A stretch of DNA of 39,987 nt from a virus. A program made the translations under genes and the position numbers. The stretch spans positions 1 through 39,987 of IMG/VR virus record IMGVR_UViG_3300044530_000503. One strand, given 5' to 3'. Below the pieces are notes generated by a model that was given only the letters and a program-made list of their open reading frames with translations, searched no databases and had not been told where the DNA came from. Positions 21,213 to 28,864 of this stretch are shown piece by piece (positions within the stretch are counted from its first letter, which is position 1; the number at the start of each line of letters is the position of its first letter).

Positions 21213-21899
21213 TCATACGCCGCCAAAACATCTACGGCAAGAGCCACATGCGCTTGTAATATCAGTTACGTGATTAAGCAAGCAAGTTTCAGGACCACTT
21301 ACTCCTATAGGAAGTTTGTAGTCGTGGCCAAATACTATATCTACTCCTGCTGGGTAGTGGCCCATCTCGTCGGGTGCGTACTGGTAGGAGAAGTGGTGTC
21401 GGTTCGTCCTCCACTCAATTCGCTCCCTGCGCTCCAGTGAGTCCCTGTCAAGCGAGAAGTGAACCCACACATTCGGCGCCTCCTCAATCAGCCCTGCCAT
21501 CTCCGGCTTTCGTGTTCTCACCCAGACAGGAACGTCCGGCGCAATCCTCCCGATGTGATTGATGGAGGCGACAGCCTCCGAGAATAGATCGCCTGCCCCA
21601 TTCCATGTGATGAAATCAGCCTTTCGGTGTTGTAGTACCAGCTCAGCAAAGGCGACAGGATCGGCAAGGCACGAGTTATACACCCGCATTTGCTTCAGTA
21701 AACTGGCGCTCCAAGTAATTGGACCACATGCCGCATAGCACGTTTGACAGCAAAGTTTAGACGGTTTGCATGTCTCGGCAATCGGGAAATTGATGCTTTC
21801 CCGTGTCACCATATTGCTTGAGAAGGGGCTTTCTTTATTGTTAAGCTTACTGGCATTGTTTACAGTTTTAAGGGCCAGCTTTGCGTATCTTGTTGTCAT
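21213..21899 (-). CDS. gp88-like Cys-rich phage protein
   Basis: The 228-residue protein resembles the mycobacteriophage 'gene product 88' family. It has an N-terminal Cys cluster (TCKPSKLCCQTCYAACG, about residues 41-57), a central alpha/beta part (DFITWNGAGDLFSEAVASIN, then PVWVRTRKPEMAGLIEE), and a C-terminal CGSCRRCFGG. The Cys could bind zinc or an iron-sulfur cluster. The biochemical role is unknown. SD GAGG is 9 nt upstream of the ATG at 21899. It overlaps the HNH gene by 32 nt and is the last leftward gene before the convergent boundary. Confidence 0.68.
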   Translation of the reverse strand: MTTRYAKLALKTVNNASKLNNKESPFSSNMVTRESINFPIAETCKPSKLCCQTCYAACGPITWSASLLKQMRVYNSCLADPVAFAELVLQHRKADFITWNGAGDLFSEAVASINHIGRIAPDVPVWVRTRKPEMAGLIEEAPNVWVHFSLDRDSLERRERIEWRTNRHHFSYQYAPDEMGHYPAGVDIVFGHDYKLPIGVSGPETCLLNHVTDITSACGSCRRCFGGV

Positions 21900-22212
21900 T
21901 GCCTAGCACCTCTTGGCACCGTGTCAGGAAGTACCGTGAATCTTCGACTACGCTTGGGTTTGTTTTGTCCCAGTGTTGCAGGTGGCCGATAAACCAATGG
22001 CAGTCTCGGCACAAAGCAATCAGATTAGACGGGTCTAATTCTAGGTCGGGATGCTCGTGAAACGCCTTGATGTGATGACACTCTAAATCTTTGTTAACAC
22101 CACAGGCTTGGCACGATTGACCTGCCATAAACCTTTTTCGCACCGTAGGCCATCTTGGACTTCTCGGAGTAGTAGCCCAAGATGGAAACAGCGCTGTAAT
22201 AAATTTCATCAT
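21868..22212 (-). CDS. HNH endonuclease
   Basis: The 114-residue protein has a complete HNH domain. It shows CQACGVNKDLECHHIKAFHE (metal-binding CxxC and HH), then DLELDPSNLIALCRDCHWFI with the second CxxC-H. HNH enzymes near phage terminases help packaging; here it lies at the far end of the late region, next to the gp88-like gene, so a free-standing or processing role is as likely. The start (ATG at 22210-22212 or 22207-22209) overlaps the upstream stop by 4 nt. Confidence 0.85.
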   Translation of the reverse strand: MMKFITALFPSWATTPRSPRWPTVRKRFMAGQSCQACGVNKDLECHHIKAFHEHPDLELDPSNLIALCRDCHWFIGHLQHWDKTNPSVVEDSRYFLTRCQEVLGNDNKIRKAGP

Positions 22213-22511
22213 GCCGCGTAACGAGCCAGCAGTTTAAGCATGATTGTCAAAACCAATCCCCATGGAAACAGCCCTTGGGTTACTTCAGACGCTGGCCCTT
22301 GCAGCAACGCCTGTTCAATCACCTCGACATCTGAATCGCCTGTAGCGCCCGTAATCGCTGGGCCAGATCCAATAGTTCGGGCTAGTGCGTAACCGGCAAC
22401 GTTCCAGCAGGCGTGAACCGCTTCTGGTGTTCCGGCAACCTTGCCGCGTGTCAGGTCTAGGACCATGATTAAAGCTTCTTGCGGGAATTCAGTCGGATAC
22501 GGTGTGAACAT
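22209..22511 (-). CDS. Putative small protein with C-terminal membrane segment
   Basis: The 100-residue protein begins MFTPYPTEFPQEALIMVLDL and ends with a hydrophobic stretch (GLFPWGLVLTIMLKLLARY) that could be a transmembrane helix. ATG 22509-22511 was chosen because GGAGG is 5 nt upstream and the start overlaps the protease stop by 1 nt (TGATG). Its place beside the protease and a holin-like gene suggests a lysis or envelope role, by inference only. Confidence 0.6.
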   Translation of the reverse strand: MFTPYPTEFPQEALIMVLDLTRGKVAGTPEAVHACWNVAGYALARTIGSGPAITGATGDSDVEVIEQALLQGPASEVTQGLFPWGLVLTIMLKLLARYAA

Positions 22512-23395
22512 CAGATCCTCCAATCTAGTCGTGCTGGGAAACCTTGGACCGTAGAAAATGCCCACGAATCGCCTTGCGCTAGCATATTGTCAACCACGCT
22601 GGCGTCAGCCCAGAATCCACAATCTGGATCGTCTGGCATATTCTTGGGACCGGTGTGCGCTGCCGGTCCCCACGAGTTTACGATGAATCCGCCTTGTCGT
22701 GGAGCAAGCTGATAACCAATCAGCGCCATGCAATGGTGCCATATTCCGGAAGCAGCAGCAAACCCATCCTTGTCTCGAGTCGTCTTAAATCCACGATTGC
22801 TGCATATCGCTATACCGTAGCCAGATGCCAAACACTTCTTTGCCGATTCCCAACTTTTTACTAGCGTCACCGTTTCGACTAATCGTTTTCTGCATTCGGG
22901 TTCAAGATCGTCTGGTATACCGGTGTTGCCCCAGTTTCTGCATCTTTCTGTTGAATATTGATTAAGATCATACGAACCATAAGTACCACGCGGGATCACG
23001 CCGTATTGCTGCACACACTTTGCGGCCCAAGCTCCAATAGATCCATCGTGCCCACTTAGTTTCTTTTTCCCAATCTCTACACGGCTGCCGCCGTAGATTT
23101 GTTCTTGCACTAGATGCGGAACATCTCCTTGGCTTTTAATTTGGCTTGCTAGGGTGGCCTGAATAGCGGACGCAGTGCCAAAACTAACGCACGACCCTAC
23201 AGTCCCCTGATTGTAAGACGGCCAAGGCTTGCCGGTCACTTGCTGATAAGTTTGCCACAACCCTACCCGCTCAGGAATGTCTTCTTCATACACGCCGTTT
23301 GCTAACGTGCCATCGAAAAACGGCACCGGAATCTCGGCCAGCACCGCATCAACTTCTTCTGGGAATGGGAACCATCCTTCTGGATACAAGCTCAT
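22511..23395 (-). CDS. Papain-like (C1A) cysteine peptidase
   Basis: The 294-residue protein has the papain catalytic set. These are the oxyanion Gln and nucleophile Cys69 in YNQGTVGSCVSFGTA, His221 in IWHHCMALIGY, and Asn240 in FIVNSWG. No signal peptide is visible. No muramidase, amidase or other endolysin was recognised anywhere, so this enzyme may serve exit from the cell, entry, or cleavage of virion proteins. It overlaps the secreted-protein gene by 4 nt and sits between that gene and a membrane-protein gene, which favours an envelope-directed role. Confidence 0.88.
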   Translation of the reverse strand: MSLYPEGWFPFPEEVDAVLAEIPVPFFDGTLANGVYEEDIPERVGLWQTYQQVTGKPWPSYNQGTVGSCVSFGTASAIQATLASQIKSQGDVPHLVQEQIYGGSRVEIGKKKLSGHDGSIGAWAAKCVQQYGVIPRGTYGSYDLNQYSTERCRNWGNTGIPDDLEPECRKRLVETVTLVKSWESAKKCLASGYGIAICSNRGFKTTRDKDGFAAASGIWHHCMALIGYQLAPRQGGFIVNSWGPAAHTGPKNMPDDPDCGFWADASVVDNMLAQGDSWAFSTVQGFPARLDWRI

Positions 23396-24033
23396 CGTAG
23401 TACCTCCAGTGCGGCAATTACTCTGTTAATAATCGACGCAGCTTTAAGTCTCGTGTCTGCTGTAAACGGTGCGCTAGGATCGTTGCCTAATGTGGCCCAT
23501 TCGTCCGATATCCTGTCCCTGATAGTAACTAGCCGTGAGTCGCCAACACGCGCCCTGCGCAAAGCAATCAGCGAAGCATTAAACGCACCTACGTCAAGAA
23601 TCTTTGGATCTGATGTTAATGCTAGCCCAGCTTTGTATGCTTGGACTAAACCTTCCTTTGACGCTAACTTCTCTGGTTCGTCTAAAGCTCCCCAGATTGC
23701 GGCAATGGATGTTGCTAATGGATCACTAGGGATCACCGGCGGTGCGGGCAAGGAGCCGACCGTAATGTCACATATGGCTGGTTCGCTGGGCACATCTGCG
23801 ATGGCTGTGTATGCCACTAGACGATACTTTCCCGGCTCCGTTGCCGAGAAGATTGCGCTCTTAGTGCTCTCCATGATTATCAGGTCTGCATCAGCAGGCG
23901 ACGACAAGAACCAGCGGACTGTCTTTGCATCGGTCTTGGCCACGATTTGAATTAGACGGCCCGGTTTTGCCTGTATAGACGGAGGCAAACTGATGGACGG
24001 GGCCTGCGCAAACACTAACAGCAGGATCAACAT
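23392..24033 (-). CDS. Exported protein with Ig-like and helical domains
   Basis: The 213-residue protein starts with a short signal peptide (MLILLLVFAQAPSISLPPSI, possible cleavage near residue 11). A beta-sandwich resembling Ig/PKD folds follows (about 15-95: IVAKTDAKTVRWFLSSPADA, GKYRLVAYTAI). The helical part is about 100-213. SD AGGAG lies 6 nt from the ATG. It lies between a holin-like gene and the cysteine peptidase, with which it overlaps by 4 nt, so it may partner that enzyme in the periplasm. Function is unproven. Confidence 0.65.
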   Translation of the reverse strand: MLILLLVFAQAPSISLPPSIQAKPGRLIQIVAKTDAKTVRWFLSSPADADLIIMESTKSAIFSATEPGKYRLVAYTAIADVPSEPAICDITVGSLPAPPVIPSDPLATSIAAIWGALDEPEKLASKEGLVQAYKAGLALTSDPKILDVGAFNASLIALRRARVGDSRLVTIRDRISDEWATLGNDPSAPFTADTRLKAASIINRVIAALEVLR

Positions 24034-24042
24034 GTAGGGCTC

Positions 24043-24288
24043 CTATTCCTGACGAGGGCATTTGATCATTCCAGAAACACGCTCTAACTCTGATGCTAGT
24101 GTTTTTTGAGTGTCAGCAATAGCGGATAGTGTCGATTCGAGCGAGGAAAGAAAAGCGAAGTGCCGATCCCTCAGTGGCACAATAACCTCTTTTGCAACCC
24201 ACGCCGTTCCTTGCCATATGCCATATCCAACAGCGACAAGCGTTCCAGTTGGAAGCCCGATATCACGAATAATGGCAATAGGGTCCAT
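24043..24288 (-). CDS. Holin-like membrane protein
   Basis: The 81-residue protein begins MDPIAIIRDIGLPTGTLVAV and has one likely transmembrane segment (PTGTLVAVGYGIWQGTAWVA). It is followed by a charged amphipathic, coiled-coil-like helix (LSSLESTLSAIADTQKTLAS). This layout resembles small phage holins and BhlA-type proteins. The place next to the protease block supports a lysis role. SD AAAGGT precedes the ATG. Confidence 0.6.
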   Translation of the reverse strand: MDPIAIIRDIGLPTGTLVAVGYGIWQGTAWVAKEVIVPLRDRHFAFLSSLESTLSAIADTQKTLASELERVSGMIKCPRQE

Positions 24289-24292
24289 GATG

Positions 24293-25819
24293 TTACCTTT
24301 CCTGAGATGACAAATAATCGTCGCACTTCCAGCAGTTCATTTCCACGGTGTTTCCGCTGACCCTACATTTACCATGAATAGCACACTTTCGCAAAACGCC
24401 TCCGCCTCCACATCCGCACGAGGCTTGGGTTTCCAGTGCCTCACCTAAATGGATGCAGGGATTGGTTTGAACTAGACGCATCTTTTCGATCATCGTCTTT
24501 GCTGCCGTACGCTCCGCTTTAGCAAGCGGTGGCTCTGACTGAATAGCCCTTTCTACGGGTGGCATCCCCTCGACCGGAATAGGCACGCACTCAGCAAGCA
24601 CGCCAGAAGGAAACTCCATGCCGTACACGACCACTTTGGGCGATCCAGAAACAGAGGAGAAACTTGCGCGCCTAACGTAGTGCCCAGTGTCAGCAAGTAT
24701 TGTTGCGTCCACGTTGTAGGATGTGTCAACTGTCCATGGATTACCGGCACCCGAAACTCTAATGGCAAGGCAAGGGTCGCCTTTGTTTACTGATTTTAGA
24801 ACGACCTCATACCCAGCCGCAGTTCCAAACTGTATCTGTTGTTTGTCGCCATTGACTGGGTCTTCGCCTGAGCAGCCGCAATTTAGTAGGTCCGCTACAG
24901 GCGGATATGCTGGCGACGGAGTCAGGCTAGCAGCCGCAACTGGTGAAACTGTTCTGGAGTTGGTGCCATTGTAGCATCGGTAATCCAGTGGCTTGTTCGT
25001 GCCCATTTGGATCCACTGGGCTGGCCAAGCGTTTGCCGTAATTGGTTCGACTAAGACGGACATACACGAATACGTTCGATACCCGGTGTCTAGTGAGCAG
25101 TCGGCTGGAGTGACGTTGTCAGCCATCCCGTTGCAACCCAACTTGAACGGAATTAACACTACGCTCATGGTCGCTGAGTGAATGTCTGTTTGGCAATAAG
25201 TGCCGCTTGGAACTACTGCAACTGAGGAAGAGTTTGTCATGGTCCAATTAATGTTGCGAGCGAGTGGATCCGCTCCCGGTGCCAGATACCGCACTAGGTT
25301 TTGCGACCACGTTGCGCAGGTAACGTAGACGTTTGATCCGTCTGACGGAGGGGGACTGAATTCAGAGTTTGGAACAAGTCTTTCCATGGTTACGGACACG
25401 GTCACGCTAGCGTCTAATTCGACAGTCATGACAGCCTGAAACCGAAACGACATGCCGTACTGAGGCGGCCCCGAAATTAGTACTGACGAGAAGAACGATC
25501 GACCTTGCCACACTCCTTCAGGCGATGGGTTGCCGGGAATACAGGCGAGCGGCAAAACAATTTGGCCCGGAATGTATAAAGACGAATGCACACCTGCTGA
25601 TGGGCACAGCGGGTCGTCGGTGTAAAAGTTCATTGTTAACACGCCCATTTGCATTGGCCAACCAATAGCCGTGCAAGCAAGCGAGCAATCAAACGTGACC
25701 GGAGTGCTGTATGTCGGAGCGATTGCGCATATGTCCTGCGCAACTTGAAACCGTTTGATAAACTGAATGGCTTGACCGTTTAGAATAAACGTGCCCTTAG
25801 CAGCAGTCATTGTTGGCAT
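24293..25819 (-). CDS. Putative minor tail protein with Cys-rich C-terminus
   Basis: The 508-residue beta-rich protein has many Thr, Ser, Pro and Cys residues, as in distal tail or receptor-binding proteins. The last 80 residues hold a Cys cluster: CIHLGEALETQASCGCGGGG, KCAIHGKC, and NCWKCDDY. These could bind metal or form disulfides. The CxHLG...CAxHGxC layout recurs at the C-termini of tail-region proteins I recall from phages of similar type. It overlaps the upstream gene by 1 nt (TAATG). It is the last tail gene before the holin-like gene. Confidence 0.6.
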   Translation of the reverse strand: MPTMTAAKGTFILNGQAIQFIKRFQVAQDICAIAPTYSTPVTFDCSLACTAIGWPMQMGVLTMNFYTDDPLCPSAGVHSSLYIPGQIVLPLACIPGNPSPEGVWQGRSFFSSVLISGPPQYGMSFRFQAVMTVELDASVTVSVTMERLVPNSEFSPPPSDGSNVYVTCATWSQNLVRYLAPGADPLARNINWTMTNSSSVAVVPSGTYCQTDIHSATMSVVLIPFKLGCNGMADNVTPADCSLDTGYRTYSCMSVLVEPITANAWPAQWIQMGTNKPLDYRCYNGTNSRTVSPVAAASLTPSPAYPPVADLLNCGCSGEDPVNGDKQQIQFGTAAGYEVVLKSVNKGDPCLAIRVSGAGNPWTVDTSYNVDATILADTGHYVRRASFSSVSGSPKVVVYGMEFPSGVLAECVPIPVEGMPPVERAIQSEPPLAKAERTAAKTMIEKMRLVQTNPCIHLGEALETQASCGCGGGGVLRKCAIHGKCRVSGNTVEMNCWKCDDYLSSQER

Positions 25820-26904
25820 TATGCACCTACCGCAAACTTAAGACCGGACAACGCCAGATACTGAGTCTTTGTAGCAAGATGCGTTGGGTTGTTGGCGTTG
25901 TCTAATAGCTGAAAAGTGATCGGAATCATAAGCGATGCGGCAATTCCTACGGTGGCGTTGAAAAACAGGTACGGGTCAAACGGTGAATTGCCGTCTCCTC
26001 GTGGGCGGGTGTAAGTCCAATACCGAACACGAGCAATACGAGGCGACTTGAACGACCCAGCAGTCGTTGGGTTAGCGGTCATGTAAATCCAGACCTCAAA
26101 GCTAAGGAGCTGTTTGAATGGGCTTAGTTTTGGAATTGGAATCGTTACTTGATCGACAGCATCGTTTGGTGGGTAACGTGGATCTTTAACTGCGGCAAGA
26201 TTCCAGAACACCATAAAGGCAAGACCATCAAATGTTCCAATAGATGTACCGGAAGCGTCGTAGACGTTTATTGCGTTACAGAATGGCATCCAATTTTGGT
26301 GTATCGTTGTGGCGCTTGTCCTGTCAACCGGGTTGAGTGGGTCAGTGCTTTTGCGGGCATCCTCCCAGTACGTTGTCCCATTCATTGGCTCTAATACGCC
26401 ACGATTAGTGTAGCACCATCCACCGGGCATAAGGTTTCCCAGCCAGTCTTGACCCCACGTTGTGTCTGTAGCGTCTACCCAATTGACGGCGCTAAGATTT
26501 TCAAATGGCGAAGTCGCCTGATCTCGCTTAGTCAGACGAATGTATGTAGACGGTGACTTAAAGCGAGGTCCGTAGAAAGTCACGGTGTATGCAGGCTGAC
26601 CGGGATACGGCGTTGTTACCACCGGATCCCATGTAGACACGTTGGCAAGGTCAAACTTCAAGGTTGAAAGTATGGAGATCGTGCTTGTATCGGTGCCGTA
26701 CACCACGGCGTCCATTGTGTCTGCGGCCGTCGAATACTCAGGGATCATTACGTTGCCGCAATACCCTGACTGATCAGTCACAGGCATGGTCGTTTCACGA
26801 CTTTGAATGAGAACGTGCATTGAGACGGAAGGAAACGCACTACCAGCCGTCACCTTGCGATAACAGTCTGCGGGCACTATTGCGTTAGCCGTAAATCCAT
26901 TCAC
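25819..26904 (-). CDS. Putative tail tip or minor tail protein
   Basis: The 361-residue protein is rich in beta strands and aromatic residues (TTPYPGQPAYTVTFYGPRFK, RYWTYTRPRGDGNSPFDPYL). It has no signal or catalytic motif. The start is GTG at 26902-26904, coupled by GTGA to the preceding gene. Position after the tape measure suggests a distal tail part; the family is not recognised. Confidence 0.55.
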   Translation of the reverse strand: MNGFTANAIVPADCYRKVTAGSAFPSVSMHVLIQSRETTMPVTDQSGYCGNVMIPEYSTAADTMDAVVYGTDTSTISILSTLKFDLANVSTWDPVVTTPYPGQPAYTVTFYGPRFKSPSTYIRLTKRDQATSPFENLSAVNWVDATDTTWGQDWLGNLMPGGWCYTNRGVLEPMNGTTYWEDARKSTDPLNPVDRTSATTIHQNWMPFCNAINVYDASGTSIGTFDGLAFMVFWNLAAVKDPRYPPNDAVDQVTIPIPKLSPFKQLLSFEVWIYMTANPTTAGSFKSPRIARVRYWTYTRPRGDGNSPFDPYLFFNATVGIAASLMIPITFQLLDNANNPTHLATKTQYLALSGLKFAVGA

Positions 26905-27353
26905 ATGCTCACCGAACTAAAGTCAATCCTCAGGACTTGCCCACCATTTTGGAGCGTGCCGCCAAGGACGAAATTGTACACGCCGCCAACAAACGAGCAG
27001 CCGTTACCTGTAGAGTCGGGCGTCCATATTCCGGGGCCGGGGCTTCCAAGGCTTCCAACAATCGCCCCTGTTGGCTCAGTGCAAAGTGATAGCGTGATGT
27101 TAATGTAAAAGTTGATACCAACGGCATTGTACAGATATACCGCCCCGCACAAATTGTTGCGTAGCAAAGTAAACGCAGTTGTTGTAGTCGGCTCTCCGCC
27201 GCACAGAAACGTGGGAGTAGATGTACACCGGTATGTGCCAGATAACGAGGCTGGAGGGTTAGCCCAGCCGCAACATGGCCAAGGTTTTGGCAACGCCGTC
27301 TCGCCTTGAGAGCCGGGAAAATTGTAGCATGTAAACGGCACTGTCGTTGGCAT
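26901..27353 (-). CDS. Cys-rich tail-region protein
   Basis: The 150-residue protein contains nine Cys, many early (PFTCYNF, WPCCGWANPP, TYRCTSTPTFLCGG), with a Gly-rich beta C-terminal half. It is probably a small structural protein at the tail tip. The Cys may form disulfides in mature virions. It overlaps the next gene by 4 nt. I do not recognise a family. Confidence 0.6.
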   Translation of the reverse strand: MPTTVPFTCYNFPGSQGETALPKPWPCCGWANPPASLSGTYRCTSTPTFLCGGEPTTTTAFTLLRNNLCGAVYLYNAVGINFYINITLSLCTEPTGAIVGSLGSPGPGIWTPDSTGNGCSFVGGVYNFVLGGTLQNGGQVLRIDFSSVSM

Positions 27354-27356
27354 AGG

Positions 27357-27782
27357 TCACCCGTAGGTCACGTAGAGGATATTGCCGACGCACTGGACGC
27401 TACTGACCGCCCCTCCGCTTCCACCACCCCCAACAGCAAATTCGTACATCGCCACTACTGATCCACCCGCTCCTAACGAAGTGGTATCTGCGATGATGCG
27501 TTTGTACAGGACTACGATGGTGTTTGTCGACACGCTGGACGAGCCATTGATTTCGGAGGCGTATGCGGCCGTAGACGTGCCAGTGCGCCCACCAGTGACG
27601 ACCTCGTAGCCTGAGCCGTCCAGCAATGCGCGCACTTCTGACCATGTGTAGAATGTAATAGCCCCAATTGTAAAGGAGCCATTAATTTTGGCGTGAATCT
27701 TTTCGTCTGGAACGTAACGAACGGAATATCCACCGGGGATTGTGTTGACAATTGTCTTTGGATCGGCGGATACAAGTCTCAT
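27357..27782 (-). CDS. Tail-region protein of unknown function
   Basis: The 141-residue protein begins MRLVSADPKTIVNTIPGGYS and becomes Gly- and Ser-rich toward the end (GGSVVAMYEFAVGGGGSGGA). ATG 27780-27782 was chosen because it lies 1 nt past the upstream stop; a longer reading from 27959 would overlap the upstream gene heavily. Probably a minor tail protein by context. Confidence 0.55.
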   Translation of the reverse strand: MRLVSADPKTIVNTIPGGYSVRYVPDEKIHAKINGSFTIGAITFYTWSEVRALLDGSGYEVVTGGRTGTSTAAYASEINGSSSVSTNTIVVLYKRIIADTTSLGAGGSVVAMYEFAVGGGGSGGAVSSVQCVGNILYVTYG

Positions 27783-27783
27783 G

Positions 27784-28860
27784 TTATTGATCCGGGTTGG
27801 CAAAAAGGAGCGAAAACGGGAACGCTGGGTACGTTGGCTTTCCCGTGTTTTGGTTGACGGCATAGTACCATTTGGCCGTCTGAGGATTAAACAGTAGGTT
27901 GTGGCCGTATGCCACATCGTTGCCGGTTGCGGCAGCGTAAGCGATGGCTGGAGGTTCATCTCGCTCTAGCATTTGAAACGTAATGTCGCACAGCTTTTGC
28001 TGACTCGGAATGTATCCACCACCCGCCGTCTCAATCCATTGAGGAAATATTGGAGTATAAACTCTGTCTACCGCCGCTCCTAGCATCAGGAGCGATCCAG
28101 CTTTGTGATTATTCCAGTCAAAGATGTTGACGTGACCAGTGGCCCGCGCAATAAACGAGTTAGGGCTTGTAATAAACGTATACGGCACCTCGTAAAACTT
28201 GTATTCAATCTGAGCTGACCGGATTAGCATACGGAGCTGTCCGCCAGCTACGGCTTTGTCTTGCAACGTAACTGTTGGTGGAGGTGTCGGGTTAGAGTCC
28301 ATCTTCCAGATCATCTGACCGTTTTCTGCGGTCAGAAACTCACTGGACGGTGTGCGTCTGTATTCGGTGTATCGTCGAAATTCCTCAGCGTATTCCTTGA
28401 TCTCGACAGCACCCGCCTCAGTAGTCCAAGTTTCGGTAAACGTCTTGATTGAAGAGTCGGGCAAAACGGCATACGGCCTAGCAGTAAAATCTAACGAAAG
28501 TTCGTAACGTTTGTATCGTGCGTAATAGGTCAAAGGTGGGGCTTCGGGCTGAGTGTCAAAGAAGACGTCTTCCTCAGTCGCATCAATCTTGCTGTCAAAT
28601 TCCACGCCCTCAATGTTGCTAATACGCTCACAGAACAACCATTGCCAGTGCGGATGCGCAACTGGAAGTTTGCGCTGAATTCCGGCTAGCAAAGGGATTG
28701 CTGACCCCATTGCTTCCTTGATTGCGGACTCCAGTTTGTTCTCTGTAACAATCAGTTTCATCGAGGCCCGTGCGCCCTCGCTCAGACTAAATCCTGAGTT
28801 GCTAACAGATCGGCTGGCGATCCTCTCTGTGGCAGCATTGATGTTGTCTAGTGGTGGCAT
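27784..28860 (-). CDS. Putative distal tail protein
   Basis: The 358-residue protein follows the tape measure, where siphoviruses encode the distal tail protein. It has beta-rich blocks (PPLTYYARYKRYELSLDFTA, YKFYEVPYTFITSPNSFIAR) and a conserved-looking end (LLFNPQTAKWYYAVNQNTGK). The SD AAGGT overlaps the tape-measure stop. The assignment rests on gene order; no family motif was recognised. Confidence 0.55.
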   Translation of the reverse strand: MPPLDNINAATERIASRSVSNSGFSLSEGARASMKLIVTENKLESAIKEAMGSAIPLLAGIQRKLPVAHPHWQWLFCERISNIEGVEFDSKIDATEEDVFFDTQPEAPPLTYYARYKRYELSLDFTARPYAVLPDSSIKTFTETWTTEAGAVEIKEYAEEFRRYTEYRRTPSSEFLTAENGQMIWKMDSNPTPPPTVTLQDKAVAGGQLRMLIRSAQIEYKFYEVPYTFITSPNSFIARATGHVNIFDWNNHKAGSLLMLGAAVDRVYTPIFPQWIETAGGGYIPSQQKLCDITFQMLERDEPPAIAYAAATGNDVAYGHNLLFNPQTAKWYYAVNQNTGKPTYPAFPFSLLFANPDQ

Positions 28861-28864
28861 GTTG

